A DNA stretch of 64,000 nucleotides, taken from the NCBI GenBank assembly GCA_009881125.1, contig WXFH01000007.1, positions 4,543 to 68,542 of the forward strand. Reading direction: 5' to 3'. Position numbers and translations under genes: made by a program. Positions 1 through 9,227 of this stretch are shown here, one piece after another (the first letter of the stretch is position 1; each line of letters opens with the position of its first letter). Source of the DNA: Acidaminobacter sp. (GTDB lineage: Bacteria > Bacillota_A > Clostridia > Peptostreptococcales > Acidaminobacteraceae). Below the pieces are notes generated by a model. That model was given only the letters and a program-made list of their open reading frames with translations. It was not told the origin of the DNA and made no database searches.

Positions 1-147
<147 letters not shown>

Positions 148-149
<2 letters not shown>

Positions 150-174
150 TAGACATTTGCTGATATAGTCTATT
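148..174 (+). repeat. inverted repeat between fabG and acpP
   Basis: AATAGAC at 148-154 is perfectly matched by GTCTATT at 168-174 with a 13-base loop. The left arm overlaps the fabG stop codon. There is no T-run, so it is not a classical terminator. It could be a processing hairpin or an operator; it does not match the FapR consensus. Confidence 0.4.
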
Positions 175-227
175 CACGTAGGGTTAAATTAAAAACAAAC
201 AAAAAAAGATAAGGACAGGTGGACATT

Positions 228-461
228 ATGTTTGAAAAAATTAAAGAGATTATCATTGATCAGCTCGGCCTTGACGAAGATGTTGTCATTACGGAATCAA
301 CTTCTCTGATGGCAGATCTGGAAGCGGACTCTCTTGATGCCGTTGAAATCATCATGGCATTTGAAGACGAATTCGGCATTGAAATTCCAGACGAAGATGC
401 TGAAAACTTCAAGAACATTGGTGACATTTACCACTTCATTCAGTCAAAAAAAGCTGAATAA
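228..461 (+). CDS. acpP: acyl carrier protein
   Basis: Small acidic protein of 77 residues that carries growing acyl chains in the cytoplasm during type II fatty-acid synthesis. The phosphopantetheine attachment motif is seen as [10 protein letters not shown], with the modified serine at about residue 35, followed by the conserved acidic helix [15 protein letters not shown] prefer ATG 228, which has an AGGTGG ribosome binding site at 217-222; an in-frame GTG at 219 would overlap that site and add three residues. It lies between fabG and fabF, as in many bacteria. A hairpin with T-run follows it, which may let ACP be made in excess over the genes downstream. Confidence 0.95.
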   Translation: MFEKIKEIIIDQLGLDEDVVITESTSLMADLEADSLDAVEIIMAFEDEFGIEIPDEDAENFKNIGDIYHFIQSKKAE

Positions 462-472
462 CCAAGAACTTG

Positions 473-495
473 AGGGGCACTTGCTGCCCCTTTTT
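473..495 (+). terminator. terminator or attenuator between acpP and fabF
   Basis: AGGGGCA at 473-479 pairs with TGCCCCT at 485-491 around a short loop and is followed by TTTTT. It sits within the fab operon, so it is probably partial and sets the ratio of ACP to FabF. Confidence 0.7.
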
Positions 496-526
496 CAATA
501 GGTACCATTCTCGGGAGGGAAGCTGT

Positions 527-1768
527 TTGAATAAGAGAGTTGTTGTAACGGGTGCTGGCGCGGTCACACCTATCGGCATAGGCCGTGAGACGTATTGGAA
601 AGCTTTAAGGGAAGGCGTTTGCGGCATTAAGCCTATTGCCTCTTTTGACGCGTCTGAGTATACAACGCAGGTTGCTGCGGAAATTAAAGATTTTGTACCT
701 GAGAACTACATACCTAAGAAGGAAGCAAAGCGTATGGACCGCTTCACGCAGTTTGCAGTGGCTGCAGCCAAAATGGCAGTTGAAGACGGCGGGCTCGATC
801 TTGAGACTGTCGACGCAGATCGCTTTGGCTGTGTTGTCGGTTCGGGTATTGGCGGTCTCTTGACTATGGAAGAAGAGCATGCCAAGATGCTTGAAAAAGG
901 TCCTGGACGTGTGAGTCCATTCCTGATTCCAATGATGATTGGCAATATGGCAGCAGGGGCTGTTTCTATGGCGCTGAATGCCAAAGGGCCAAACTATTGT
1001 GTCGTCACGGCTTGTGCGTCAGGCACAAACGCTGTTGGAGAAGGCTTCAGGCTGATTCAGCGCGGTGATGCGGATCTCGTCCTCGCAGGCGGAACAGAAG
1101 CCTCTATAACGCCGTTTGGCATTGCTGGTTTCTGCAGCATGAAGGCCATGTCGACACGAAATGATGATCCTAAAACAGCCAGCCGTCCGTTTGACGTGGA
1201 CCGTGACGGCTTTGTCATGGGCGAAGGCTCAGGAATTCTGCTGCTCGAATCTCTGGACCATGCCCTTGCCAGAGGCGCGAACATTCTGGGCGAAGTTGTT
1301 GGTTTTGGCATGAGCGCAGATGCTTATCACATTACCAGCCCGGCTCCGGGTGGTGAGGGTGCAGCCAGATCCATGAAGAGCGCTTTGGCGGATGCGGGCA
1401 TTGAACCTTCTGCGATTGCCTATATCAACGCTCATGGTACATCCACGCCATACAATGACAGGTTTGAGTCCATGGCGATCAAATCCGTCTTTGGGGAGCA
1501 CGCGAAGACTCTTTGCGTGTCCTCCACAAAATCCATGACGGGTCACCTTCTTGGCGCTTCCGGCGCTATTGAAGCGGTTGCCTGCCTGTTGGCGGTCAAA
1601 GAAGATTATATGCACGGCACTTATGGCATTCAGAACATCGATCCTGAAATTGGACTTGAAGTCCTTGCCAACCAGGGCCGCGCTGCGGAAGTGGAGTATG
1701 CGCTGTCGAATTCCCTCGGATTTGGCGGACATAACGCAACGCTCATCCTCAAAAAGTATAAAGGTTAA
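527..1768 (+). CDS. fabF: beta-ketoacyl-ACP synthase II
   Basis: Condensing enzyme that extends acyl-ACP with malonyl-ACP. The Cys-His-His triad is visible: TACASGTNA (nucleophile cysteine), [11 protein letters not shown] (first histidine) and [12 protein letters not shown] (second histidine). The start is taken as TTG 527, which has a strong GGGAGGGA site at 513-520 and gives 413 residues, the normal FabF length, beginning [11 protein letters not shown]. An upstream in-frame start at 470 would add 19 unconserved residues that overlap the terminator hairpin. The gene is followed by a strong terminator and appears to close the fab operon. Confidence 0.96.
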   Translation: MNKRVVVTGAGAVTPIGIGRETYWKALREGVCGIKPIASFDASEYTTQVAAEIKDFVPENYIPKKEAKRMDRFTQFAVAAAKMAVEDGGLDLETVDADRFGCVVGSGIGGLLTMEEEHAKMLEKGPGRVSPFLIPMMIGNMAAGAVSMALNAKGPNYCVVTACASGTNAVGEGFRLIQRGDADLVLAGGTEASITPFGIAGFCSMKAMSTRNDDPKTASRPFDVDRDGFVMGEGSGILLLESLDHALARGANILGEVVGFGMSADAYHITSPAPGGEGAARSMKSALADAGIEPSAIAYINAHGTSTPYNDRFESMAIKSVFGEHAKTLCVSSTKSMTGHLLGASGAIEAVACLLAVKEDYMHGTYGIQNIDPEIGLEVLANQGRAAEVEYALSNSLGFGGHNATLILKKYKG

Positions 1769-1790
1769 TTGCCTCGTTTCAAGAGGTCTC

Positions 1791-1830
1791 AAAAAACCCG
1801 CAGGTTATGAAAAAAACCGGCGGGTTTTTT
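1791..1830 (+). terminator. terminator after fabF
   Basis: AAAAAACCCGC (1791-1801) pairs with GCGGGTTTTTT (1820-1830). The A and T tracts on both sides suggest it could act in both directions. It marks the end of the fatty-acid cluster. Confidence 0.85.
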
Positions 1831-1838
1831 CTAATGAG

Positions 1839-1867
1839 TTGTGTTTTCCGTATAAAACCTATAAAAT
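1839..1867 (+). promoter_or_regulatory. probable sigma-A promoter for rnc-smc-ftsY
   Basis: TTGTGT (1839-1844), a 17-base spacer, then TAAAAT (1862-1867), placed between the fabF terminator and rnc. Judged by eye. Confidence 0.5.
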
Positions 1868-1958
1868 AACTCTGATAGGGATCTGGAAAAGCGCTTTTTA
1901 AGCACATTCTATGAAGTGAGTTTAGAAAGCGTTTTGCCGCTGAAAGGGCTGTATAACA

Positions 1959-2654
1959 ATGGATTATGGACAATTTGAAAGTGTCATTGGTTACCGGTTT
2001 AGGCAGCGCAAACTGCTGACTGAAGCTTTGACGCATAGTTCTTATTCGAATGAACGCAGAGGTGAGAACGTACAAAATAATGAACGGCTTGAGTTTTTAG
2101 GGGATGCAGTGCTCAGCATTGCGATCAGCGAGCGTTTATTCAAGCAATATACTGATCTGCCGGAGGGAGAACTGACGAAAATACGCTCGAAGATAGTCTG
2201 TGAGGCAACGCTCAGCGACTGCGCCAAGACCTTAAAGCTTGGTGAGGCAATGCGTTTTGGACGCGGTGAGGAAATGACCGGAGGACGCGGCAGGGCATCA
2301 ATTCTTGCTGATGCTTTTGAAGCGCTGATTGCAGCGATCTATCTGGACGGCGGTATGGAAGCATCCTCTGACTTTGTTTACCGCCAAATGGATCGGGCTA
2401 TTAAAGATGCCATAAGCGGAAAAGTGTTCCTCGACTATAAAACGCACTTGCAGGAGCTGATTCAGACCCAGCGGGACAACCGAATCCGGTATGAAATTAT
2501 CCGTGAGGAAGGTCCGGACCACTGTAAAGTATTTCATACCCAGGTGCTGCTCAATGAGGAAATCGTTGGAGCGGGTCAGGGACGAAGCAAGAAGGAAGCG
2601 GAGCAGGAAGCCGCCCGGGCAGCCATTGCCTCACTGGAGTTGTCAGGCTCATGA
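1959..2654 (+). CDS. rnc: ribonuclease III
   Basis: Double-strand-specific endoribonuclease that matures rRNA and processes structured mRNAs in the cytoplasm. The family signature NERLEFLGDAVLS lies near residues 43-55, with further catalytic acidic residues in the LADAFEALIAAIYLDGG stretch. The last 70 residues form the double-stranded-RNA binding domain (DYKTHLQELIQ through KKEAEQEAARAA). The length of 231 residues is typical. The ribosome binding site is weak (AAAGGG at some distance). The gene overlaps the next one by ATGA and leads a group with smc and ftsY, the usual Firmicute order. Confidence 0.96.
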   Translation: MDYGQFESVIGYRFRQRKLLTEALTHSSYSNERRGENVQNNERLEFLGDAVLSIAISERLFKQYTDLPEGELTKIRSKIVCEATLSDCAKTLKLGEAMRFGRGEEMTGGRGRASILADAFEALIAAIYLDGGMEASSDFVYRQMDRAIKDAISGKVFLDYKTHLQELIQTQRDNRIRYEIIREEGPDHCKVFHTQVLLNEEIVGAGQGRSKKEAEQEAARAAIASLELSGS

Positions 2655-3694
2655 TTATTCCGGTGTTTATTCCGCACCTTGGGTGCCCAAATCAATGCGT
2701 GTTCTGCAATCAGAAAACCATAACCGGTTTGGGGGAACATCTGACTACTGTTGAGACTGCCAGAACAGAGATTGAAGCCTGGCTGGCGCGGTCTGACGCG
2801 GAGGGGTCAAACGAGCTCGCCTTTTATGGGGGCAGTTTTACTGCAATTCCCTACGCTGAGCAGATCGCGTATCTGGAGCTCGCAGAAGAATACAGACAAA
2901 AAGGCCTGATCCGGACGATCCGGATATCAACCCGTCCGGACGCAATTGATCCGGACCACCTCAAATTACTTAAAGCCTATGGCGTCCGCCGGATTGAACT
3001 CGGCGCCCAGTCGTTTGACGACCGGGTGCTTTCCATGTCCCAAAGAGGACACAGTGCTGTGGAAATTGAACGTGCTGCCAAGGGGATTCATGAAGCGGGC
3101 ATTGATCTTGGCCTTCAACTGATGGTCGGACTTCCTGGGGATTCTCCTGAAACGGACCTTAAAGGTATTTCAGAAGCATTCAGACTCTATGCGACGACCC
3201 TCAGAATTTATCCTGCCCTGGTACTGAAAGGCACAAGCCTTGAAAAACTGCTGTTACAGGGTGCCTATGTGCCATTGTCACTGGATGAGGCCGTAGAACG
3301 CGTTGCTTTGATGATGGATGCCGTTGATGAGAAAAACTCAGAGATGACTCAGCCCAAACTTGAACTGATTCGTGTAGGTCTCCAGGAAAACGAGATGCTC
3401 AGCGGTTCCGGAGAGGTTCTGGCAGGACCTCATCACCCAGCATTCAGAAGTTTGGTGGATACCTTCAGATTTAAAACACGTCTGGATCAGGATGCTCAGC
3501 GCTGCAACTGGAGAGGCAAAAATCTGGAAGTTCATGTCAGGGGAAAGGACCTCAGCAGTTTTGTGGGGCACCAGAGGCGCAATCTGATTTACTTAAAGAA
3601 CCATTATGGCGTGAGCGCACTCAGGGTCGTCAGGGACGAGTCCGTCCCCGCCATGAGGTATATCATCACTATTACGGAAAGTGACGGGAGGTGA
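2651..3694 (+). CDS. radical SAM protein, Elp3/MiaB-like
   Basis: Radical S-adenosylmethionine protein of 347 residues. The iron-sulfur motif is seen at once as HLGCPNQCVFCNQ, with cysteines at 12, 16 and 19 (C-x3-C-x2-C). FYGGSFTAIP is the usual glycine-rich SAM-contact strand, and RRIELGAQSFDD and GLQLMVGLPGD are further core strands. Proteins of this group are commonly found between rnc and smc in clostridia and are annotated as Elp3-like or coproporphyrinogen-oxidase-like. No acetyltransferase domain is present, so it is not a complete Elp3. The substrate is unknown; tRNA modification is only a guess. The start overlaps the rnc stop (ATGA). Confidence 0.8.
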   Translation: MIIPVFIPHLGCPNQCVFCNQKTITGLGEHLTTVETARTEIEAWLARSDAEGSNELAFYGGSFTAIPYAEQIAYLELAEEYRQKGLIRTIRISTRPDAIDPDHLKLLKAYGVRRIELGAQSFDDRVLSMSQRGHSAVEIERAAKGIHEAGIDLGLQLMVGLPGDSPETDLKGISEAFRLYATTLRIYPALVLKGTSLEKLLLQGAYVPLSLDEAVERVALMMDAVDEKNSEMTQPKLELIRVGLQENEMLSGSGEVLAGPHHPAFRSLVDTFRFKTRLDQDAQRCNWRGKNLEVHVRGKDLSSFVGHQRRNLIYLKNHYGVSALRVVRDESVPAMRYIITITESDGR

Positions 3695-3698
3695 CGGC

Positions 3699-6600
3699 AT
3701 GTACCTTAAAAAAATAGAATTGAAGGGGTTCAAGTCGTTTGCGGACCGGACCACCATTGATTTGATGCAGGGGCTGACCTGCGTCGTTGGGCCAAACGGC
3801 AGCGGCAAGAGCAATATCACAGATGCCATACGGTGGGTGCTCGGTGAACAAAAGGTTAAAACCCTTCGAGGCTCGAAAATGGAGGATGTCATTTTCAATG
3901 GCACACACCGGCGCTCTGCCCTGGGCGTCGCAGAGGTCTCGCTTCATTTTTCGAATGAAGACCGCAGATTCCCCATAGATTTCAGCGAGATTGTTCTGTC
4001 CCGCAGACTTTACAGATCCGGCGAAAGCGAGTATTTGATCAATGATGCGCCCTGCAGGTTAAAAGACGTTCGCGAGCTTTTCATGGATACAGGGGTGGGG
4101 ACAGAAGGCTACTCACTCATTGGACAGGGACGGATCGATTCCATTATCAGCGGCAGCTCGGAAGACCGACGCATGATTTTTGAAGAGGCGGCCGGTATTG
4201 TCAAATATAAGCAAAAGAAAAGAGAAGCGCTCAAGAAGCTCGATAATACTGAACTAAACCTTATGCGCCTAGAGGATCTCAGCATGGATCTGAAATCGAG
4301 GCTTGGTCCGCTGGAACTGGAAAGTGAAAAGGCTAAAAGTTATATTGCTTTGAGTGAAGCGCTTCGTGAAATTGAGGTTGCTGTATTTCTGGCGGATTAT
4401 GACAAGCTGACCGTGAAACTTGACAAAGTACTGGCTGACTACGACCGTGTGTCTGATGAGAAAACCTCCGAGGAGGCAGCGCTCTCAGAAAAAAGGCTGC
4501 GCCTTGAGGCTCTTGAGGCGAAGCTTGGCAGCATGGACCTCCAGTGGCAAAACCTTGAAGAGGATCGCTTGAAATTTAACAATGAAGACAAGGCGCTGGA
4601 TGGAGATTTAGCACTATGGGATGAAAAACTCAGAAACGCTGAAATTGAATACGGCAGACTACATGAGACCCTGGACCAGGAAAAAGGCGAGCAGGCTGCT
4701 CTGGAGGTTGAGTATCAGGCTCTGGTCGCAGCGGACAGTCAAATTGCTGAAAAACTGAAGGAGTTAAAAGCCATTCTGAATGAGCGTCAGGTATCTATGG
4801 AAACCTTGACCGGGGCGTTAGCAGCGCTTGAGTCAGTGGAATCCAGCGCTCGCAGTGAAGCAATAGCTCTGATTTCCAAATCAGAACGGGCGGCGTCTGA
4901 GATTCGCGTCAAGCGCGATTATATGGCTCATCTCGAGCAGCGTATACAGGAGCTGGGGTCTGAGGCTGCCGGAGCAAAGGCTCAGTTAGAGGCCATTTCA
5001 CAAAGAATTGGTGAAACGGTCGTCCAAAGAGAACATGCCATGAAGCGTAAAAATGCCATGCTCGATAAGTTAGAGGCACAGTCTGCTGTGCGCCAGGCTT
5101 CTGCACAAGAAGTGAAAACGCTGGAGGACAAAAAGCGCCAGGAAGAAAATCGCAGACACAAACTGGTGGCGGAGCAGGAAGCCCTCGAGAATCTGGAACG
5201 TAATTACGAAGGCTATGACCTGAGTGTCAAGCGGTTGATGCAGGACTTGAAAAAAGATGCTTCGGGCAATGCCTTACAAGGCGTTCTGGGCGTCCTGGCA
5301 GAACAGATCCAGGTTAGCAAGGGGTATGAGACGGCTATTGAGGTCGCCCTTGGCAGAGGCGCTCAAAATGTCATCTGCGACAATGAGCAGACGGCGAAGC
5401 GGCTGATCGAACGGTTAAAAACAAAGCAACTGGGACGTGTGACTTTTTTGCCCCTCGACTTGATTGGAAAGCCATCAGCGCAATTTGGAAATTTGTCAGA
5501 GTTGAAGGGCTTTGTCGGTATGGCTGACAGCCTGGTGACTGCACCTGACACTATTCAGGCGGCTGTAAGGCATTTGATAGGCCGTACTGCAATTTTTGAA
5601 AGCTATGATGAAGCTGTTTCTGCCTTCAGAAAGACTGGTGGGAAATGGCGCCTGGTGACGAAAGCCGGAGAAGTTTTCAGTCCCAGCGGCAGTATTACAG
5701 GCGGTTCCAGGCAGCAGTCCGGCGGAGGTGTACTGGCAAGACGCGGGAAGATAATTTTGCTGACGGAACAGATTGAAGCTCAGACAAGCCATATGATGGA
5801 CTTGGATCAGGAGATTGCGGCGCTGATGTCCAGGGTTGAGGTTGAAGAACAGGCCAGGGCGCAATTGACCGCTGACATGACGGCAGTGGATACTGAACTC
5901 GCAGGCTTTGAATTTCGAGAGACGGCACTTCTGGAGGATCAGAAGCGTCTGGGGGACCGGATCAGACGTCTTGGCGCTGAGCATGAGGACCAGAATGCTC
6001 ATGTGCTTAGAATTCAGGATGAGAATACCACACTTGAAAGAGAGATTGAAGTCTGGAAAGCTGCATCCTCAGACCTGGAGCGCGTGGTTTTTGAACAGGA
6101 GGAAAAGCGCTCTGAACTGAGAAGCGCCTATGAGTCCCTCTCTGATCAGCTTAGCAGCGTCAGAGTTGAGACTGCAACTCATGAACAGAGCCTGAGTGGC
6201 ATCACAAGAGAAATTAAACGCATAGAAGACACTTTGCTGCGTTCTAAAGAACGGTCTGAACTTGCGTCCTCCAGACTGGCGCAACTCGAAAGTGACCGCA
6301 GAGAAACCCTGAGACTCAAAGGTGAGAGCTTTGAGAAAAAGATTGAGCTTCGCCTTCTGCTTCAGAAGCTGGAAGCACAGCGCGCAGAAATTTCAGGGGA
6401 ACGGGACGCAGGAAAAGCTGAACTTGCAGAACTGCGTCATGCGGTCGGCCGGATCAGTGAAGCGCTTGAACGTCTGCGGGAAGCGCTGCATCACGTAGAG
6501 CTTCAGCGGGAGCGCTGTCTTCTTGAGCGGGAATCACTTTTGACACAGATGCATGACAAATATGAATTGGATCTGGAGGAAGCGCGTCAGAAGCCGCTGG

Positions 6601-7268
6601 AAGTAGATTTGAGCTCGGCTCAGTCGCAGACGAAGTCCCTGAGAAACCGGATTAAAGCACTTGGTGACGTGAATATCAGTGCGATCAAGGAATATGAAGA
6701 GGTGTCTGAACGCTACACGTTCATGAAAGGCCAGATGGATGACCTGATCCAGGGTGAGCAGGCACTCAAGAAAGTCATTCGAGAGCTTGACCACGCCATG
6801 AAGCAGCAATTCAAAGACTGCTTCACACTGATTGGGGAAGCGTTCCAAAATACTTTCAAACGTTTGTTCAGTGGCGGTACCGCTCAGGTCAGACTAAGTG
6901 ATCCGTCTGATCCGCTGGAAAGTGATATTGAAATCTATGTGCAGCCGCCTGGGAAAAAACTGCAGCATCTTCATCTGCTGTCAGGCGGAGAGAAGGCATT
7001 GACCGCTATAGCGATTCTATTTGCCATTCTTGAGGTCAAACCTGCGCCGTTTTGTGTGCTTGACGAAATTGAAGCCGCTCTGGATGATGTCAATGTCGAT
7101 CGATTTGCGCTCTATTTGAAGGACGTATCAGATCAGGCCCAGTTTGTCGTTATCACACACCGCAAAGGCACTATGGAAATTGCGGATGCGCTATACGGTG
7201 TCACCATGGAGGAGTATGGCGTTTCCAGGGTGGTCTCGGTCAAATTGGAAGAAATAGCGGTCAGCTGA
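3699..7268 (+). CDS. smc: chromosome segregation protein SMC
   Basis: Large ATPase of 1189 residues that compacts and helps segregate the chromosome together with ScpA and ScpB. The Walker A motif GPNGSGKSN is at residues 31-39. Two long coiled-coil arms flank a hinge around residues 510-680, which holds the glycine-rich GSITGGSRQQSGGG loop. The C-terminal signature LLSGGEKALTAIAI and the Walker B stretch FCVLDEIEAALDD lie near residues 1093-1125. ATG 3699, preceded by GGGAGGTGA at 3685-3693, begins the conserved MYLKKIELKGFKSF; an upstream in-frame start would add six residues. It follows the radical SAM gene by four bases, and ftsY follows. Confidence 0.97.
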   Translation: MYLKKIELKGFKSFADRTTIDLMQGLTCVVGPNGSGKSNITDAIRWVLGEQKVKTLRGSKMEDVIFNGTHRRSALGVAEVSLHFSNEDRRFPIDFSEIVLSRRLYRSGESEYLINDAPCRLKDVRELFMDTGVGTEGYSLIGQGRIDSIISGSSEDRRMIFEEAAGIVKYKQKKREALKKLDNTELNLMRLEDLSMDLKSRLGPLELESEKAKSYIALSEALREIEVAVFLADYDKLTVKLDKVLADYDRVSDEKTSEEAALSEKRLRLEALEAKLGSMDLQWQNLEEDRLKFNNEDKALDGDLALWDEKLRNAEIEYGRLHETLDQEKGEQAALEVEYQALVAADSQIAEKLKELKAILNERQVSMETLTGALAALESVESSARSEAIALISKSERAASEIRVKRDYMAHLEQRIQELGSEAAGAKAQLEAISQRIGETVVQREHAMKRKNAMLDKLEAQSAVRQASAQEVKTLEDKKRQEENRRHKLVAEQEALENLERNYEGYDLSVKRLMQDLKKDASGNALQGVLGVLAEQIQVSKGYETAIEVALGRGAQNVICDNEQTAKRLIERLKTKQLGRVTFLPLDLIGKPSAQFGNLSELKGFVGMADSLVTAPDTIQAAVRHLIGRTAIFESYDEAVSAFRKTGGKWRLVTKAGEVFSPSGSITGGSRQQSGGGVLARRGKIILLTEQIEAQTSHMMDLDQEIAALMSRVEVEEQARAQLTADMTAVDTELAGFEFRETALLEDQKRLGDRIRRLGAEHEDQNAHVLRIQDENTTLEREIEVWKAASSDLERVVFEQEEKRSELRSAYESLSDQLSSVRVETATHEQSLSGITREIKRIEDTLLRSKERSELASSRLAQLESDRRETLRLKGESFEKKIELRLLLQKLEAQRAEISGERDAGKAELAELRHAVGRISEALERLREALHHVELQRERCLLERESLLTQMHDKYELDLEEARQKPLEVDLSSAQSQTKSLRNRIKALGDVNISAIKEYEEVSERYTFMKGQMDDLIQGEQALKKVIRELDHAMKQQFKDCFTLIGEAFQNTFKRLFSGGTAQVRLSDPSDPLESDIEIYVQPPGKKLQHLHLLSGGEKALTAIAILFAILEVKPAPFCVLDEIEAALDDVNVDRFALYLKDVSDQAQFVVITHRKGTMEIADALYGVTMEEYGVSRVVSVKLEEIAVS

Positions 7269-7318
7269 CAAAGAACGTCGGCCAGTATAATTCGGGCAGA
7301 AAGGAAAGGTGATTCAGT

Positions 7319-8632
7319 TTGGCTGGAATATTTAAAAAGTGGATCTCAAAATTAATGGAAACGCCTGAGGAGAAAGCACCTGAGACGGAGCAGAGCCTGG
7401 GTGAAGAGAATACAGGTGAGGCGGCACAGGATATTGTAGCCGTGGATGAACCTAAAGAAGAAATTGTCGAAGAGACCGTCGTGGAAGCTGAAGAATCAGT
7501 CGCTGAGGCAACTGAGTTGTTGCTGGAAGCTGAAGCTGAAACTGAAATTGAAATTATAGCTGAAGCTGAAGTCGTAGTAGAAACTGAAGTAGAAACTGAT
7601 GCAGTACTCGAGCCGGGCGTCGCTGATGAGGAACTTGCCTTGGCAGTAGAAGAAGAACAGGAATTCTCCCATGAGATACTGGATGCCCCTGAAACGCCAG
7701 AGCAACAGACTTCAAGCCTGGGCTTCTTCGAACGTTTGAAGGCGGGACTCAGCAAAACCAGTAAAGCCATCACAGACCGGATTGATCTTCTGCTCAATGA
7801 CTATGGCAAGATCGACGAGGAACTCTATGAGGAACTCGAGGAGATTCTGATCACAGCGGACATTGGAATGGAAACGACAATGTCCCTGATTGACGACCTC
7901 AAAAAAGCCCTGGTGGAACGGCGCATTTCAGATGCCTCTCAGGTTAAAAGCGTACTCAGGGATGTTATGGTCGATACCCTCAAGGCACACTCGAACAATC
8001 ATCTGAATCTGGACCAGAGCCCGGCGATCCTTTTTGTGATTGGTGTCAACGGCGCCGGAAAGACGACGACGATTGGAAAAATTGCCCACAAACTCAAACT
8101 GGAGGGCAAGACGGTTATGCTGGCAGCAGCGGACACCTTCAGGGCTGCCGCTATTGATCAGCTTAAAATTTGGGGCGAGCGCTCCGGGGTCCCGGTCATT
8201 GCGCACCAGGAGGGGTCAGACCCGGCTGCGGTGGTTTATGACGCCATTCAGGCTGCCAAAGCCAGAAAGACAGATGTTTTGATCTGCGACACAGCGGGAA
8301 GGCTCCACAATAAAAAGAATTTGATGAACGAACTGGCGAAAATTTTCAGAGTCATCGAACGCGATTTCCCTGAAGCCCAGCGGGAAGTCCTATTGGTGCT
8401 GGACGCTACAACGGGTCAAAATGGCCTTCAGCAGGCAAAAATCTTCAAGGAGACCGCCCAGATTACCGGCATTGCGCTCACAAAACTGGACGGCACTGCC
8501 AAGGGCGGCGTCGTTTTGTCCATACTCCACGAGGTCGAAATTCCAGTGAAACTCATAGGCGTCGGCGAGGGTCTGAACGATCTTCAGCCTTTTGAGCCTG
8601 AAAAGTTTGTCAATGCACTTCTGGACATCTAA
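7319..8632 (+). CDS. ftsY: signal recognition particle receptor FtsY
   Basis: GTPase that docks SRP-ribosome complexes at the membrane. The first 140 or so residues form a very acidic, low-complexity A domain rich in Glu, Val, Ala and Thr. The NG domain follows, with G1 GVNGAGKTTTIGKIA near residue 241, DTAGR (G3) and TKLDGTAKGG (G4). It begins with TTG 7319 after an AAAGGTGA site; the start LAGIFKKWISK resembles the amphipathic beginning of other FtsY proteins. At 437 residues it is longer than the roughly 300-330 residues usual in Firmicutes, because of the acidic region. It is likely transcribed with smc. Confidence 0.96.
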   Translation: MAGIFKKWISKLMETPEEKAPETEQSLGEENTGEAAQDIVAVDEPKEEIVEETVVEAEESVAEATELLLEAEAETEIEIIAEAEVVVETEVETDAVLEPGVADEELALAVEEEQEFSHEILDAPETPEQQTSSLGFFERLKAGLSKTSKAITDRIDLLLNDYGKIDEELYEELEEILITADIGMETTMSLIDDLKKALVERRISDASQVKSVLRDVMVDTLKAHSNNHLNLDQSPAILFVIGVNGAGKTTTIGKIAHKLKLEGKTVMLAAADTFRAAAIDQLKIWGERSGVPVIAHQEGSDPAAVVYDAIQAAKARKTDVLICDTAGRLHNKKNLMNELAKIFRVIERDFPEAQREVLLVLDATTGQNGLQQAKIFKETAQITGIALTKLDGTAKGGVVLSILHEVEIPVKLIGVGEGLNDLQPFEPEKFVNALLDI

Positions 8633-8645
8633 AAGGAAAAAGTCT

Positions 8646-8682
8646 TATGCCGATGGTTGTGGGATCCGCCGCCATCGGCATA
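8646..8682 (+). repeat. GCCGATGG palindrome after ftsY
   Basis: TATGCCGATGG (8646-8656) is perfectly complementary to CCATCGGCATA (8672-8682). There is only a short T stretch after it, so it is at best a weak terminator. The same ACCATCGGC/GCCGATGGT core recurs at 42077-42124, 50869-50900 and 63608-63633. Confidence 0.6.
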
Positions 8683-8727
8683 GTCTTTGAAAGCACCTGA
8701 AATCTTCAATCACACTTCAAAAAAGAG

Positions 8728-8756
8728 TTGACAAGCAGGCGTCATTCCCATAGAAT
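8728..8756 (+). promoter_or_regulatory. sigma-A promoter for ylxM-ffh
   Basis: TTGACA (8728-8733), 17-base spacer, TAGAAT (8751-8756). A near-consensus promoter 68 bases before ylxM. Confidence 0.75.
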
Positions 8757-8823
8757 ACTTCTGTAAAGTAAAAAACCTTTACTGATACAGTCTTCTTGAC
8801 TGGTAATATTGGCGGTGGCTCAG

Positions 8824-9189
8824 ATGTTCGACAAAAAAATCAAGCTCGGCAATATGTTTGAGTTTTACGGACAACTGCTCACTGAAAAGCAGCAGGAAAT
8901 CCTGGAAGACTATTGCATACTGGACCTGTCCTTCGGAGAGATTTCTGAAGAGCTTGGAATCAGCAGACAAGCGGTCTATGATACAATCAAGCGCGCTGAA
9001 AAGCAGCTGGACCAGTACGAGGAGAAGCTCGGGCTGGCGGCGCGGTTCGAACAAAGAGAAAAAGCCATTCGACACCTCGTCGACGGCATGCAGGAGATTG
9101 ACTTGAAAATTAGGGAAGACGCTGAGGCAGCTGAATTGCTTGAGCGAATCTCCGAGCTGATCGGGGAAGCGAACGCCATTCTTGAATAG
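8824..9189 (+). CDS. ylxM: YlxM family SRP-associated HTH protein
   Basis: Small helix-turn-helix protein of 121 residues, resembling region 4 of sigma factors: SFGEISEELGISRQAVYDTI is the HTH near residues 39-58. YlxM proteins are always found beside ffh in Gram-positive bacteria and modulate SRP function. The start is uncertain: ATG 8824 has CGGTGG five bases upstream, while TTG 8809 and GTG 8815 are in frame too. It lies 38 bases before ffh. Confidence 0.9.
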   Translation: MFDKKIKLGNMFEFYGQLLTEKQQEILEDYCILDLSFGEISEELGISRQAVYDTIKRAEKQLDQYEEKLGLAARFEQREKAIRHLVDGMQEIDLKIREDAEAAELLERISELIGEANAILE

Positions 9190-9227
9190 GCTGCTGCAGA
9201 CACCCGAGTTTTAGGAGGTTTTAACGT

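Noticed and set aside
1229..1792. 187-codon minus-strand open frame over the end of fabF
   Set aside because: Opposes the conserved FabF frame and crosses the terminator.
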